Source: Allolobophora icterica
Taxonomy: Eukaryota > Annelida > Clitellata > Crassiclitellata > Lumbricidae
Direction of reading: 5' to 3'
NCBI GenBank assembly: GCA_963556255.1
Contig: OY744606.1
Location: 79,837,141-79,901,140, forward strand
Length of the DNA stretch: 64,000 nucleotides
Shown here: one piece after another, positions 26,601 to 31,769 of the stretch
How the letters are laid out: each line of letters starts with the position of its first letter
Position numbering within the stretch: position 1 is the stretch's first letter
Notes under the pieces: model-generated
Databases searched by the model: none
Told to the model about the DNA's origin: nothing
What the model saw: the letters and a program-made list of their open reading frames with translations, nothing else
Translations under genes and position numbers: made by a program

Positions 26601-28321
26601 CTTACATGCCAGGTAATGCTGCAACATTTGTCTAGAAAAATTTATATCAAAGCTTTTCCTGTCTGTACCTGTCTGTGTGTCTGTCTAACTGTCTGTCTGT
26701 ATCTGTCTCTCTGTCGTGTCTGTCTGTCCATCTGAATCTGTCTGTCTGTGTCACTCTATGTCATCACACTGTCTTTGGCCTTCCTCTCTGCAGTGTTCAG
26801 CCCAAAGCAATGTAATTTCAAATCCTCATCGATTAACCTCACCCAGTTGGTCCTGGCTCTGTCAGTTGGTCCTGGCTTCATGTAAATTGGTCGTGGGTCA
26901 GGACCAATTTACATAGAGCCAGGACTCCTGGCTCTCTGTCAGTTGGTTCTGACTCTATGTCAGTTGGTTGTGGCTCTATGTCAAACTGTCCTGGCTCTAT
27001 GTCAAATTGGTCCTGGCTCTATGTCAGTTGGTTCTGGCTCAATGTCAAACTGTCCTGGCTCTATGTCAGTTGGTCCTGGCTCTATGTCAAACTGTCCTGG
27101 CTCTATGTCAGTTGGTCCTGGCTCTATGTCAAACTGTCCTAGCTCTATGTCAAACTGTCCTGGCTCTATGTCAAACTGTCCTGGCTCTATGTCAATTGGT
27201 CCTGGCTCTATGTCAAACTGTCCTGGCTCTATGTCAAACTGTCCTGGCTCTATGTCAGTTGGTCCTGGCTCTATGTCAAACTGTCCTGGCTCTATGTCAA
27301 TTGGTCCTGGCTCTATGTCAATTGGTCCTGACTCTATGTCGGTTGGTTCTGGCTCATGTCAAACTGTCCTGGCTATATGTCAATTGGTCTTGGCTCTATG
27401 TCAATTGGTCCTGGCTCTATGTCATTGGTCCTGGCTTCATGTCGAGTCCTTTTCAAAACAAAACATTAATATTGACCTGCTTACAACTCCTCTCCGCAGA
27501 GGTCCAAAGGAATGCGTCGGATTTCGGTCGTTAGAGTTCGTGACCTCTCCACAGCAGATAAAACACAGAGGCTCAACATCTAGAAAACGTAAAAGACAAG
27601 CCAGTTACAGGAAATTGTAATTAGTAACTTCTACTGCCCCGGTGTCGAACACACCAGGCATCAACCGATGGCATACCAAAACCTAGCCATAATCAGGTCA
27701 ATACTCCATTTCGTCATTCCCACAAGCGCTTTAAAACCATTCTATTTAATGATGGTTTTGGGTTGTCAGGTGCAGAGTGCATCTAACAGGTTTTAACTAG
27801 TGCTATATAAACCTGCGATTGAAATGATTCGACACTGATGGAGCACCAATTGTGGACTGCATAATAATCGTTGCTCGGGGGGCCATTACCTTGTGTTGTT
27901 ATAGGGTCTGAGTTAAAAATTATGAATTCATTTATTATTATAATTATTATTATTATGCATTTATTGAGTTCCACTATAGAACGACCGATTGTGTTGAGCA
28001 ACTGTGAGTTAAGGACTTGCTCATGGTTCTTACACAGTAACCGTCTCGGGGATGGGCTTGAACTCTCCCATTACAAGGCGAGCGCTCTAAGAAATCGGCT
28101 ACTATGTCCCGCATGAATGAATTGTGATGAATTATAGTTTATATCAGTAATAATTGTAATTAATTACAAAGTAATTATTATTCTACCTTTGCATTAAGTG
28201 ACCTGTAAGTTCTAAGATACTCACCGTCAAAATCTGTTGACAACGGTCGAGTTGTTTGTTTATCCATCAGCCGCGGACTGACTGGAGGAGTCATATCCTC
28301 CGAATCCATTGTCTCCCACAT
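1560..28321 (-). CDS. MMS22L: MMS22L, recombination repair scaffold, 30 of about 31 coding exons
   Basis: MMS22L binds TONSL in the nucleus; the complex acts at stalled or broken replication forks and promotes RAD51 loading. I joined 30 exons whose phases agree at every junction except one gap. The concatenated product is about 1,096 residues plus one missing short exon; the human protein is about 1,243. Identity with the vertebrate orthologue is clear in blocks such as WEPNTKLITILW, EALEYFGDVVKY, SFTLLAMN and LEGVQDVIDTS. The N-terminal 32 residues are not conserved, so the start is the least certain part. Roughly 50 residues present in human between exons 3 and 4 have no counterpart found. 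Introns hold many SINEs and LINE ends. Splice donors are mostly GTAAGT/GTGAGT-like; one is GC. No in-frame stop was found in the joined exons, so the gene looks functional. Confidence 0.93.
2104..2292 (-). CDS. MMS22L: MMS22L penultimate exon
   Basis: Acceptor TTTGGCCACAG, weak donor AG|GTTATT. Reads LYQNRVFNVLEPVAAIQPSI and TDLIPVMTQAVRNLEFKRGV, matching vertebrate YYQVYSILETVATLDQQVV and HLISTLTQSLKDSEQKWGL. Without splicing the frame runs into a repetitive charged tail. Confidence 0.93.
2321..3023. mobile_element. hAT-type DNA transposon, non-autonomous (703 bp)
   Basis: Ends are CAGCGGTTCTCAACCT and its inverted copy (16 bp), flanked by perfect 8-bp duplications ATTTAGAT (2313-2320 and 3024-3031). 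The terminal motif and 8-bp duplications are those of hAT elements. No transposase frame inside. It sits in an MMS22L intron, 29 bases upstream of the penultimate exon's acceptor side. Confidence 0.95.
3055..3205 (-). repeat. SINE-B fragment
   Basis: Contains GAAGGACTTGCTCAAGGTCC and AGGAGGCTTGAACC, the reversed linker and B-box of SINE-B, preceded by its TTTATTAAGCGCCACTATC tail. Confidence 0.7.
3330..3470 (+). repeat. SINE-A 3' part
   Basis: GTGAGGGAGAGGAC, then GTCGCTAACATTTCATACCC and a CTGCTCTTCTTC end, as in the longer SINE-A copies. Confidence 0.75.
3703..3840 (-). CDS. MMS22L: MMS22L penultimate-but-one exon
   Basis: Acceptor CTTCCTCAG, donor CA|GTAAGT. Reads DARILLPISLDRLLMSGNTS and SSQLQVLLLDAAKKLPQSS; vertebrates have VELLLPGILKCLVLVSEPQ and TENLQYMVKACQ. 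Phase 2 in, phase 2 out. Confidence 0.88.
3895..4260 (+). mobile_element. LINE 3' end (CR1/L2-like)
   Basis: The plus strand reads SAWNCLPLFCP and FRRSLKTFLF, the typical last residues of this LINE group, followed by GGCGCTATATAAG and an ATTACA tail; 4,130-4,260 matches other LINE tails at 21,780 and 32,570 in reverse. Confidence 0.65.
4440..4555 (-). mobile_element. LINE 3' tail
   Basis: Reverse of the recurrent tail: AATTTATAACGAACCACTTC and AAGAAACTCATCAGTGGC. Confidence 0.5.
4965..5282 (+). mobile_element. LINE C-terminal fragment (CR1/L2-like)
   Basis: Reads RRLCSAAHGDMQVLRCRT, then AHRAFSCVGLSSWNSL and FANYLKMHLF before a stop, then a TATATCAAG tail. The RAFxVxGPxxWNSLP signature marks the end of LINE ORF2. 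Confidence 0.8.
5295..5490 (-). repeat. SINE-A, degenerate
   Basis: GAGTGGCCGTTCCTCTCCCT at one end and GAGCACAGGTGGAGCAGA in the middle, reversed SINE-A blocks, with a decayed tRNA head. Confidence 0.55.
5500..5920. repeat. A-rich degenerate repeats in MMS22L intron
   Basis: Repeated AAATGCACAACATTTAAG-like motifs and A-rich runs; nothing coding seen. Confidence 0.5.
6076..6147 (-). CDS. MMS22L: MMS22L exon 27
   Basis: Acceptor TTTTTCGTCAG, donor AAA|GTCAGT. Reads HIFDVVRDEFLGEAKSLTS, aligning with vertebrate CIVQVIRKSYLEYKGSS. Leaves in phase 0, incompatible with the next exon found, so one exon is missing after it. Confidence 0.82.
6225..6430. repeat. degenerate ATTACACCA tandem repeat
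   Basis: ATTACACCA/CATTACATCA motifs recur more than ten times. The open frame across it is an artefact of the low complexity. Confidence 0.7.
6796..6837 (-). CDS. MMS22L: MMS22L exon 26
   Basis: Fourteen codons (TSQMATVSSVHPLT), acceptor TTTCTGCAG, donor ACT|GTAAGT, phase 0 on both sides. Short and weakly conserved; vertebrates have SDLGQHPVLLAL here. Confidence 0.7.
7380..7481 (-). CDS. MMS22L: MMS22L exon 25
   Basis: Acceptor GTTTTCAG, donor GTG|GTAAGG (an alternative donor three bases earlier keeps frame). Contains YLQRKLREIISQYLPRFQR, matching vertebrate YLNQLLGNVIEQYIGRFLP. Confidence 0.9.
7765..8075 (-). repeat. tRNA-related repeat, reverse
   Basis: Contains GGTCTACCGGGTTCAATC and CTTCACGCCAGTGTGTTATC in reverse, like a tRNA-derived head, after a TTCTTTAATTAAGCGCCTG end. 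Only one full copy is seen here. Confidence 0.4.
8095..8185 (+). repeat. SINE-B type 3' tail
   Basis: ATTGATGTCTTGTGCATTAG then ACACCGGCGCAATA and an ATTACAATTACA end; near copies at 3,235-3,310 (+) and 27,610-27,710 (-). Confidence 0.65.
8309..8428 (-). CDS. MMS22L: MMS22L exon 24
   Basis: Acceptor TTTTTTCCAG, donor TTG|GTAAGC. Reads LCLPRAVVMGKELPSYLLPA then VKQSLHL, matching vertebrate LLLPHAVLQQEKELPAPMLS. Confidence 0.94.
8500..8735 (-). mobile_element. LINE 3' end, reverse
   Basis: The plus strand starts TTTATATAGCACCTCTTC, the inverted tail, and runs into reversed C-terminal coding (CTGTTCCAGAAAGAAGGGC matches the WNxLP signature reversed). Confidence 0.6.
8729..8775. repeat. (AAT)n microsatellite
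   Basis: About 15 perfect AAT units. The poly-Ile/Tyr open frames here are artefacts. Confidence 0.95.
9130..9294 (-). CDS. MMS22L: MMS22L exon 23
   Basis: Acceptor GAACCATAG, donor AAG|GTCAGA. Fifty-five codons with YRAEALEYFGDVVKYCNLKE, matching vertebrate VTKSLEYLGEVLKYIKPY. Confidence 0.95.
9380..9655 (+). mobile_element. LINE 3' tail fragment
   Basis: Ends CTTGATGTGGCACTATATAA with ATTACC repeats, the same terminal layout as other LINE ends in the window. Confidence 0.5.
9820..9946 (-). CDS. MMS22L: MMS22L exon 22
   Basis: Acceptor TTTTAG, donor ATG|GTATTT. Contains LFARVFVRSNGSVPDG then SVRFIKAVGRGF, matching vertebrate KAQVEYLSISEDPKKALVRF and FFEAVGVTY. Confidence 0.87.
10553..10711 (-). 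CDS. MMS22L: MMS22L exon 21
   Basis: Acceptor TTCTTGTCAG, donor AG|GTAAAC. Reads SCRFLCHMLPNQSVVERMS (vertebrate VARYLSHVLQNSTLCEALS) and QVIRSWFRSSW (LTVRSWIRCVL). The single-base entry fits exon 20, so no exon is needed in between. Confidence 0.92.
10797..11092 (+). repeat. SINE-A, full length
   Basis: A-box region TAGTGTAGTGGTTAGCATGC, B-box-like AGGTTCCAATTCTC, then the conserved body (CCCCCTAGCCAACTCATTA, GTGGGTGGGAAGATGAGACG) and the CTGCTCTTCTTC end. Confidence 0.88.
11165..11250 (-). repeat. SINE-A 3' tail, inverted
   Basis: On the minus strand AAATGAAGTC, ACACTCCATACCC and GGCTGCCTCTGAGGATAGC match the SINE-A end. With 11,030-11,092 it makes an inverted pair about 75 bp apart. Confidence 0.7.
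11559..11642 (-). CDS. MMS22L: MMS22L exon 20
   Basis: Acceptor TTTTCAG, donor AG|GTGAGA. Reads VPSSGCGVGDGFFNCFSYFA then WSDQIDV; vertebrates have VISIIQLFGWDDIIC. Twenty-seven codons, phase 2 in and out. Confidence 0.82.
12128..12263 (-). CDS. MMS22L: MMS22L exon 19
   Basis: Acceptor GATTGAAG, donor TT|GTGAGT. Reads MSDALWKNAYGYVKQR and ends PQLADVAASFTLLAMN; vertebrates have ASALWRHFFSFLKSQR and QLADAAADFTLLAMD. Contains a His-Pro run. Confidence 0.93.
12840..12892 (-). CDS. MMS22L: MMS22L exon 18
   Basis: Short, weakly conserved exon (IVYKRLLQTSGSTISLK). Acceptor AACTTTAG, donor G|GTTGGT is weak. Its phases (2 in, 1 out) are exactly what links exons 17 and 19; that is the main support. 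Confidence 0.7.
13017..13275 (+). repeat. SINE-A, full length
   Basis: Cleanest copy: TAGTGTAGTGGTTAGCGTGC, GTTCAAATCCCTGCC, body, and GTCGCTAACACTTCGTACCC. tRNA A and B boxes are present but the acceptor stem is not closed, so it is not a tRNA gene. Confidence 0.9.
13391..13481 (-). CDS. MMS22L: MMS22L exon 17, GC donor
   Basis: Acceptor GAATGTAG. Reads DGFHQLLMSCRDSELPPILD (vertebrate DGFSMLLRACRESELRTVLS). The donor is CCG|GCAAGT: only this GC donor leaves in phase 2, which exon 18 requires; the nearby GTACTT would leave in phase 0. Confidence 0.9.
13820..13953 (-). CDS. MMS22L: MMS22L exon 16
   Basis: Acceptor TTCCATAG, donor G|GTAATG. Contains LWRLYQLYLEGVQDVIDTSE and LHEEKLIG, matching vertebrate LLSIYIDGVQEVFETS and SHEKLLND. 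Confidence 0.94.
14476..14522. repeat. (ATC)n microsatellite
   Basis: About 15 ATC units inside an MMS22L intron; a second tract lies at 14,826-14,859. Confidence 0.95.
14530..14825 (+). mobile_element. LINE C-terminal fragment
   Basis: Reads GDRAFLVAGPHAWNSLPADI, then FKKQLKLYLLTKTTEH and a stop, followed by CTATAGAAATTG and an ATTACA tail. Best preserved LINE end of this group in the window. Confidence 0.85.
15038..15210 (-). CDS. MMS22L: MMS22L exon 15
   Basis: Acceptor GACTATAG, donor AA|GTGCGT. Contains RRQAIWKGTLALCLLYVERQ then ISFLAEKIVALFNEAC; vertebrates have SQRALIWKGHMAFLLMYAQ and VLAEKFSCAF. Fifty-seven codons, leaves in phase 2. Confidence 0.94.
15300..15510. repeat. AAC/AAT/AGT trinucleotide-rich tract
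   Basis: Repeated AATAATAACACCAACAGT blocks. Confidence 0.8.
15741..15852 (-). CDS. MMS22L: MMS22L exon 14
   Basis: Acceptor CTGTTGTAG, donor GCC|GTACGT. Reads MFSKFYSRKMQELNETGLHN, matching vertebrate IYSKFHQKRMEELTEVGLQN. Confidence 0.95.
15945..16065. repeat. (GAGACA)n-like tract
   Basis: AGAGAGACAGAGA and CAGACAGA repeats; the Leu/Cys-rich reverse frame is an artefact. Confidence 0.85.
16291..16398 (-). CDS. MMS22L: MMS22L exon 13
   Basis: Acceptor TATTCAG, donor AG|GTGCGT. Contains FFQFLRILHMFLCKS and ends VNSEWRQIKGR, matching the vertebrate TIFLCILAKV...PWKQVKGR block. Confidence 0.92.
16776..16835 (-). CDS. MMS22L: MMS22L exon 12
   Basis: Acceptor GTCATTTCAG, donor AA|GTAAGC. Reads RSASTLLERCQKLTTPDGM; vertebrates have SPLSMLEMVKTC here. 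Phase 2 in, phase 2 out. Confidence 0.82.
16915..17015. repeat. 16-bp minisatellite
   Basis: CACCACCAATTCCATT repeated four to five times. Confidence 0.8.
17294..17346 (-). CDS. MMS22L: MMS22L exon 11
   Basis: Acceptor GTTTTTAG, donor AG|GTAATG. Reads NDQLLIPESAVANLASI, matching vertebrate SISWLPFKGLANTMKS. Leaves in phase 2. Confidence 0.82.
17588..17624. repeat. (GT)n microsatellite
   Basis: About 18 GT units, followed by a short TA tract. Confidence 0.95.
17830..17960 (+). mobile_element. LINE C-terminal fragment
   Basis: Reads VAGPSIWNSLPPHV, a stop, then RSKLKTYLFQPT. Confidence 0.75.
18067..18177 (-). CDS. MMS22L: MMS22L exon 10
   Basis: Acceptor GTTTTAG, donor CTA|GTGAGT. Contains ISLVEIWEPNTKLITILWDH, one of the best conserved blocks (vertebrate LCDFWEPNIAIVTILWEY). 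Thirty-seven codons, phase 0. Confidence 0.96.
18240..18495 (-). mobile_element. LINE C-terminal fragment, reverse
   Basis: Minus strand reads RKSFAVVSPTFWNKLPITLR; the plus strand begins with the inverted tail AACACCTCTTCAAGAGAGAC. Confidence 0.75.
18885..19110 (+). repeat. SINE-B, full length
   Basis: GGACATGGTAGCCAAATGG, B-box-like GGGTTTGAACCC, GACCTTGAGCAAGTCCTTCA, then CGTGTGTGCACTTCTGAA and GGGCAATATCAAACACAGT. Confidence 0.88.
19261..19320 (-). CDS. MMS22L: MMS22L exon 9
   Basis: Twenty codons, phase 0 on both sides. Acceptor TTGACAG, donor TCG|GTAAGT. Reads SDCYGFVQTLMEKSLMS, aligning with vertebrate ESNWNFVEELLKKSISV. Confidence 0.88.
19711..19841 (-). CDS. MMS22L: MMS22L exon 8
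   Basis: Acceptor TTTTTCAG, donor AAT|GTGAGT. Contains DAIGFCWWMVCNVAPLYQYD, matching vertebrate DPLGFSWWIITHVASFYKFD. Confidence 0.94.
20325..20406 (-). CDS. MMS22L: MMS22L exon 7
   Basis: Acceptor CTTGTCCAG, donor A|GTAAGT. Reads SFWLILTSILHQILTDDP, matching vertebrate ESFWNWLNKLLKTLLEKS. It supplies the phase change from exon 6 (phase 0) to exon 8 (2-base entry). Confidence 0.9.
20435..20535. repeat. (ATC)n-rich tract
   Basis: Imperfect ATC units, just after the acceptor side of MMS22L exon 7. Confidence 0.9.
20695..20808 (-). CDS. MMS22L: MMS22L exon 6
   Basis: Acceptor GCTTTTTAG, donor CAG|GTCAGC. Contains FPCACVRELFVILIQFLRY, a strong match to vertebrate CPCLCIKELWVLLIHLLDH. Phase 0 on both sides. 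Confidence 0.92.
21085..21350 (+). repeat. SINE-A
   Basis: GAGTGTAGTGGTTAGTGTGC, AGAGGTTGAGGGTTCGGG, then GTCGCCAACACTTCATACCC and TTCTTCTTC end. Confidence 0.82.
21424..21566 (-). CDS. MMS22L: MMS22L exon 5
   Basis: Acceptor CTTGGCAG, donor GCG|GTAAGA. Ends LSECVKLLLWQFVALAVQQF, aligning with vertebrate EEHCETLLCDLISLSLNRY. The front half is serine and acid rich and not conserved. Confidence 0.83.
21780..22070 (-). mobile_element. LINE C-terminal fragment, reverse
   Basis: Minus strand reads PPHSLRSSAGCVAS and, frame-shifted, GSRAFHVAAT, the LINE signature. Tail shares AGAAATGCAGAAGAGCAGTT with 4,130-4,260 inverted. Confidence 0.65.
22298..22391 (-). CDS. MMS22L: MMS22L exon 4
   Basis: Acceptor TTATATTTTAG, donor CACG|GTATGT. 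Reads SFTSASHVLHLHIEVWWSC, matching vertebrate PPSWHLLHLHLDIHWLVLE. Leaves in phase 1, as exon 5 needs. Confidence 0.87.
22505..22700. repeat. TTTATTTATTCG tandem repeat
   Basis: TTTATTTATTTATTCGTTTA-like units in tandem. Confidence 0.85.
23024..23165 (-). CDS. MMS22L: MMS22L exon 3
   Basis: Acceptor ATTGCAG, donor AAG|GTAAGT. Contains CGLSVATKLVENIRNLLL, which aligns with the vertebrate segment around HCKADNIRQQCVLFL. Ends in phase 0. Confidence 0.85.
23280..23735. mobile_element. LINE ends, two pieces in opposite orientation
   Basis: 23,280-23,480 on the minus strand gives HRSFAVVGPSF (LINE end, reverse); 23,500-23,735 ends TTCTTGAAGTGGTGCTATAT with ATTAAA tail on the plus strand. Confidence 0.6.
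23925..24155 (+). repeat. SINE-B, full length
   Basis: TTGGTTAGAGCGCCCGCCTT, GATCTTGAGCAAGTCCTTCA, CATGTGTGCACTTCTTAAG, GGAGGGCAACATCAAATACA. Confidence 0.85.
25440..25745 (+). mobile_element. LINE C-terminal fragment
   Basis: Reads SGEAPSYLSDLCCPL, RWVLRSAAGGELL, STWNGLQPSLH and FYRLLKSSLFNRGW, with one internal stop, then CTTGAAGAGGCGCTATATAA. Confidence 0.88.
25800..26060 (+). mobile_element. LINE C-terminal fragment, second copy
   Basis: Reads ALAQHRAFAVVGPTIWNDLP and SHSLKAFLFPRGF with no stop until the end. Lies directly after the previous fragment. Confidence 0.85.
26062..26152 (-). repeat. SINE-A head, reverse
   Basis: GACAGTCCAGCGTGCTAACC and ACTAGACTACC, the inverted A-box region. 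It ends 33 bases before MMS22L exon 2. Confidence 0.82.
26185..26299 (-). CDS. MMS22L: MMS22L exon 2
   Basis: Acceptor CTGACAG, donor AA|GTAAGT. Reads EQRLQPTELNLPTVELFGF and onward to QFFNILK, matching the vertebrate LDPLPTNFEEDTLEIFG region. Enters in phase 1 and leaves in phase 2, compatible with both neighbours. Confidence 0.85.
26640..26765. repeat. (CTGT)n-rich tract
   Basis: Imperfect CTGTCTGTCTGT units. Confidence 0.85.
26840..27440. repeat. 21-bp minisatellite
   Basis: About 28 units of TCCTGGCTCTATGTCA followed by AACTG, GTTGG or ATTGG. Since 21 is a multiple of three, frames stay open (225 and 188 codons, GSMSNCP repeats), which explains the long open frames without coding function. 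Confidence 0.92.
27610..27715 (-). repeat. SINE-B type 3' tail, reverse
   Basis: TTGTAATTAGTAACTTCTAC and CCCCGGTGTCGAACACACC, inverted tail seen at 3,235 and 8,095. Confidence 0.6.
27945..28115 (-). repeat. SINE-B, reverse
   Basis: TATGCATTTATTGAGTTCCA, AAGGACTTGCTCATGGTTC, GGGCTTGAACTCTCCC. Confidence 0.75.
28225..28321 (-). CDS. MMS22L: MMS22L exon 1 (putative start)
   Basis: Begins MWETMDSEDMTPP and ends after GAC G at donor GTGAGT (phase 1). A possible acceptor TTTAG lies 4 bases upstream of the ATG, so a 5' untranslated exon may precede it. The frame stays open upstream to 28,375, so a longer N-terminus is possible. Not conserved with vertebrates; assigned by phase and position. Confidence 0.55.
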
Positions 28322-28339
28322 CGACCTAAAGACACCCCA

Positions 28340-28680
28340 TGCAAATACTAGATCACTGCGTCTGATCCGAAACATCCATTATCAACTACACGTATCAGGC
28401 CTCTACAGCAGTTCTCGAAATTACCATATTCTTATTGTATTGAGCCCTGATGCACCCATATTGCTCATTTTAATCATTCATTCTAGGAATTTATATAGCA
28501 CCTCTTAAAGATGCGACTTACTAGTAACGGACACTGCAGAAATTTATTTTGTATCGAATATTACAAAGTAGCACCTCGGGGTCACTCTCATAATTTTACC
28601 GCATATAAACGAGTGAAAAGGTTTGGAAATGAAGCCCGGTAATCCTGGATTTTAGCATCCCAAATTGTTAACATTGCATG
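28340..28680. other. 5' flank of MMS22L, no gene seen
   Basis: AT-rich sequence with a short LINE tail (28,485-28,540, reverse). It would contain the MMS22L promoter; no motif recognised. Confidence 0.4.
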
Positions 28681-28935
28681 AGCGATGAAAACATTTCTTC
28701 GTAAAACTTAAACTAGAGGTTGGAAGATTGATGAAAATATGACTGAAACTAGAGGCTGGATCATTGATGAAAGTTGGAATTGCGATGAAAATATCATTGC
28801 CGTGGATGAGCGATGAAAGCATTTCATAGTAAAACTTAAACTAGAAGTTGAAAGATTGATGAAAATATAGCTCAAACTAGAACCTGGATGATCGATGAAA
28901 AATAACTAAAACTAGAAGTTGGATGAACGATGGTT
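28679..28935. repeat. two-copy tandem repeat, 127-bp offset
   Basis: ATGAGCGATGAAAACATTTC at 28,679 recurs at 28,806 with AACTTAAACTAGA and AGATTGATGAAAATAT following in both; a shorter GATGAAA/ACTAGAAG period runs inside. Confidence 0.8.
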
Positions 28936-29349
28936 TATTTATTGTATTAATATTTATTTTATTATAACGTTTCAATGAAAACAATTTCGGACGTTAATGC
29001 CTAGGATTATCTCAAGGACTCTAAATATAGAATCCTTGGGAATATCTGAAGCCTTCTATTCGATTCAAACACCGATTCACATTACAAACGATTACATCGG
29101 CAAGTTCTTGCATACTCACTCACACCACACCACTTCGTTCCCGTAATTCCTTATTCCAAGTGCCACGTTAAAAAACGGTAATTAGACTGTGTTAAATTAT
29201 TCTTAGATCATAATTACATGAATGCATTTGGATGACTTGTGCTTTCTATTGGATCGGAACTTTTAATTAACCTGTCCATGATTGTTTTTGCCGCTCGCAA
29301 AAGTTGTCCATTACAATCGGGTGCGTTTCTTTTGATAGCGCCGTCCTAT

Positions 29350-29400
29350 CCTCGGTAAAGTAAGTAAGTAAGTAAGTATTTGCTTTATTTAACCGGTTGC
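29350..29400 (-). repeat. (AAGT)n tail repeat
   Basis: AAGTAAGTAAGTAAGTA then TTTGCTTTATTTAACCGGTT; similar tails at 7,155-7,215 and 8,895-8,955. The AAGT tail resembles that of the RTE element at 38,739. Confidence 0.5.
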
Positions 29401-29849
29401 AAGAGATTAGCACTCCAGTGTGCATGCATCAAATAATAGGCCTACAACACAGAATACAACGGTTAACAAAACAACAGCATCGCAATCAATATGAATACAG
29501 CATTCTTGCAATGCATTTTTCCTCGTTATTGTCCAGTGGAGTAAGCACTCTATCGGGAGACCGAGGTTGGAGAACATAATTTTTAGGTTTCTTGGGTGGG
29601 AGATATTTGTGAAGTACATGACCAGGGTTGTAAGTAACAAAGAAGTAAGTAACTAAGGAATAGGTTGATTAAGAGTGTCTTAGGCTGGAGTCGCCCACTC
29701 TTCTTTACAATGGAAACAGATCGTTTGCATCTGCTTTGTAGGCCTACATGAGAATGACAATGATCTTATTTGACGCTGCTCTCGTAAACAGACTGGTGGC
29801 ATGCGCTTAAGTTTTAAGTAGCGATTAAGTTATCCGAGATTCCAATTAT

Positions 29850-29960
29850 TCCTCTTCCTCCTTCTCCTCCGCTTGCTTCCTCCTCCTCCTCCTCCTCATC
29901 CTCCTCTTGCTCCTCCTCCTCCTTCTCCTCCTCCTTCACCTCGTCCTCCTCCTTCATGAC
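29850..29960. repeat. (TCC)n polypyrimidine tract
   Basis: CTCCTCCTCCTC-rich for about 100 bases. Confidence 0.9.
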
Positions 29961-30319
29961 TCTGATTTAAGAATTTACAGCCATGCGAACACCATTAATT
30001 TTCTGTTCAAGGCCTGTAGAATTGACATCATAGAAACAATGTATTACATAATATTACATTAGATCACATTTAATCATTAATAGTCTATAATAATAGACTT
30101 TGCTGCTCATACTCTGTTGTGGATTCTATGCTGCGAATATTGGACTAACCATGGACATCTTTATATCTGATTTTATTTACAGCTTATTTTCGTTCAATCG
30201 CTGGCCAAGATTTATGACCGGGACAATGTAAATCGCAGCTGAATAAATTTCCGTGTAATCGAAACTAAGTACAAAATAAATAAGTTAGTATATTCTTAAT
30301 ACCCTGTTGAGGAGAAAGA

Positions 30320-30470
30320 AGAAATGTTCTTCTATGCTACCGTATACCTCTAAATCTACCCTACCTCTACCCTCTACCCTATCCAACGCTACTCTACCCT
30401 AGCATACTCTACCCTACCCTACCCTACCTTACCCTTGCATACCCTCCTACCATACCCTTGTTCAAACTTT
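30320..30470. repeat. (TACCC)n-like tract
   Basis: CTACCCTACCCTACC-like units; not the TTAGGG telomere repeat. It continues, broken, at 31,255-31,330. Confidence 0.8.
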
Positions 30471-31255
30471 TGTGGTATCAGCCTCGATTATTGTAGCGCC
30501 ATAAATGATGGGTTCCCAACCTACCGACTGAGGTGCCTTAATCGGGTCCTGCGCACGGCTGCCCGGTTGGTGGTCGCACCCCCAATTTTGGCCGGGTCTC
30601 AGAGTACATGCGAGAGGTGCTCCACTGGCTTCCCTACCCGCAGCGCATTGCTTATTAGGTCTCTGCTTTGGTTAGGCGGTACCTTGAGGGCTTTGCTGCT
30701 CCACTCTGGCTGTCCGGCGTCGTACGTGGTTCACTTCGCTCTGCAGCGTAGGCTGAGCTCCTTGTCCCCCGCGCACGGACTGCTATCCGGCAACACCGTG
30801 CCTTCTCTGTCTCTGGCCTAGCGACCTGGAATGGGCTCCGAGTAGCGCCGCGCCTGACCCCAATTGGTTGCTCTTCTCTGTTCCACTCTTGCCTTAAAAC
30901 TGTTTTTTTTTACCGGGGTTGGACTGGGAGCACTCCTGAGTAGATAACCTTGAAGGGGCGCCATATCCAGTGGCGGCGATCTTGTTTGAGAGGTGGGGGA
31001 GGAGACATTTGGGAACTGATCTGGTCAAAAAAGAGTTTTGAACTGAGCTGTTCAAAAAAGAGGTCTAAAAAAATTTCGCGCTCAAAAAATTTTATAACCT
31101 GAGTACGAAAAAATTTGATGACCTTTTTTCGCTGTTTCTTCAAAATTTGGGGGTCCGATGTATGGCGTGTCCCCCACTGTTAAAGGTGGGGAGGTCTTGT
31201 CCCCTCGACCCCCCGGGATCGCCGCCCATGGCCATATCAGACCTCTGTAATAATA
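30470..31255 (+). mobile_element. LINE 3' fragment interrupted by a hAT element
   Basis: Reads LDYCSAINDGFPTYRLRCLN, VLRTAARLV, then in another frame LHWLPYPQRIAY and YLEGFAAPLWLS, the C-terminal region of a CR1/L2-like LINE, with frameshifts. Its GGCGCCATAT tail is split at 30,968 and resumes at 31,239. Confidence 0.82.
30968..31230. mobile_element. hAT-type MITE (263 bp) nested in LINE
   Basis: Ends CAGTGGCGGCGATC and GATCGCCGCCCATG are near-perfect inverted repeats, flanked by 8-bp duplications GCCATATC (30,960-30,967 and 31,231-31,238). No coding capacity. Confidence 0.9.
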
Positions 31256-31479
31256 ATAATACCCTAACCTACCCTACACCATATACCCTCTCTCCTGCAC
31301 CTTACCCGAACCCACCCAACCCTACTTTAATAAGCTTAACATACCTTACCTGACCTTAGCTTACCTGACCTGCTGCAACGTGTCTTATCCAAACGTACCC
31401 TATTCTCCTTTAACTGTTTTAGGCTTCACCATACCTTACTTCAACTCACCTGACTACCTTTCCATGCGTTACCTTGCCT

Positions 31480-31760
31480 TACTACCTCTTCAGTCCATTT
31501 CCTTCCATTTCTTATGTTCAATCCTTCCATTATCTTCCTTACCTTCTCTTCTCTTCCTTACCTTCCATTCCTTCCCTTCCCTTTATTATCTCCCATTTCT
31601 TCCCTTCCTTTCTTTACCTTCTCTTGATTGCCTTCCATTCCTTCCCTTCCCTTCTTTACCTTCTCTTCCTCGTCTTACCTTCCATTCTATAACTTCCCTT
31701 TACTTACATTCCCTTCACTTACCTTCCATTCCTTACCTTCCCTTACGATGCCTTGCCTGT
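31480..31760. repeat. CCTTC-rich polypyrimidine tract
   Basis: CTTCCCTTCC/TACCTTCC units; open frames rich in Ser, Leu, Pro across it are artefacts. Confidence 0.88.
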
Positions 31761-31769
31761 GTCGTAGGG

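Noticed and set aside
30320..30470. Interstitial telomere repeat
   Set aside because: The unit is TACCC-like, not CCCTAA.
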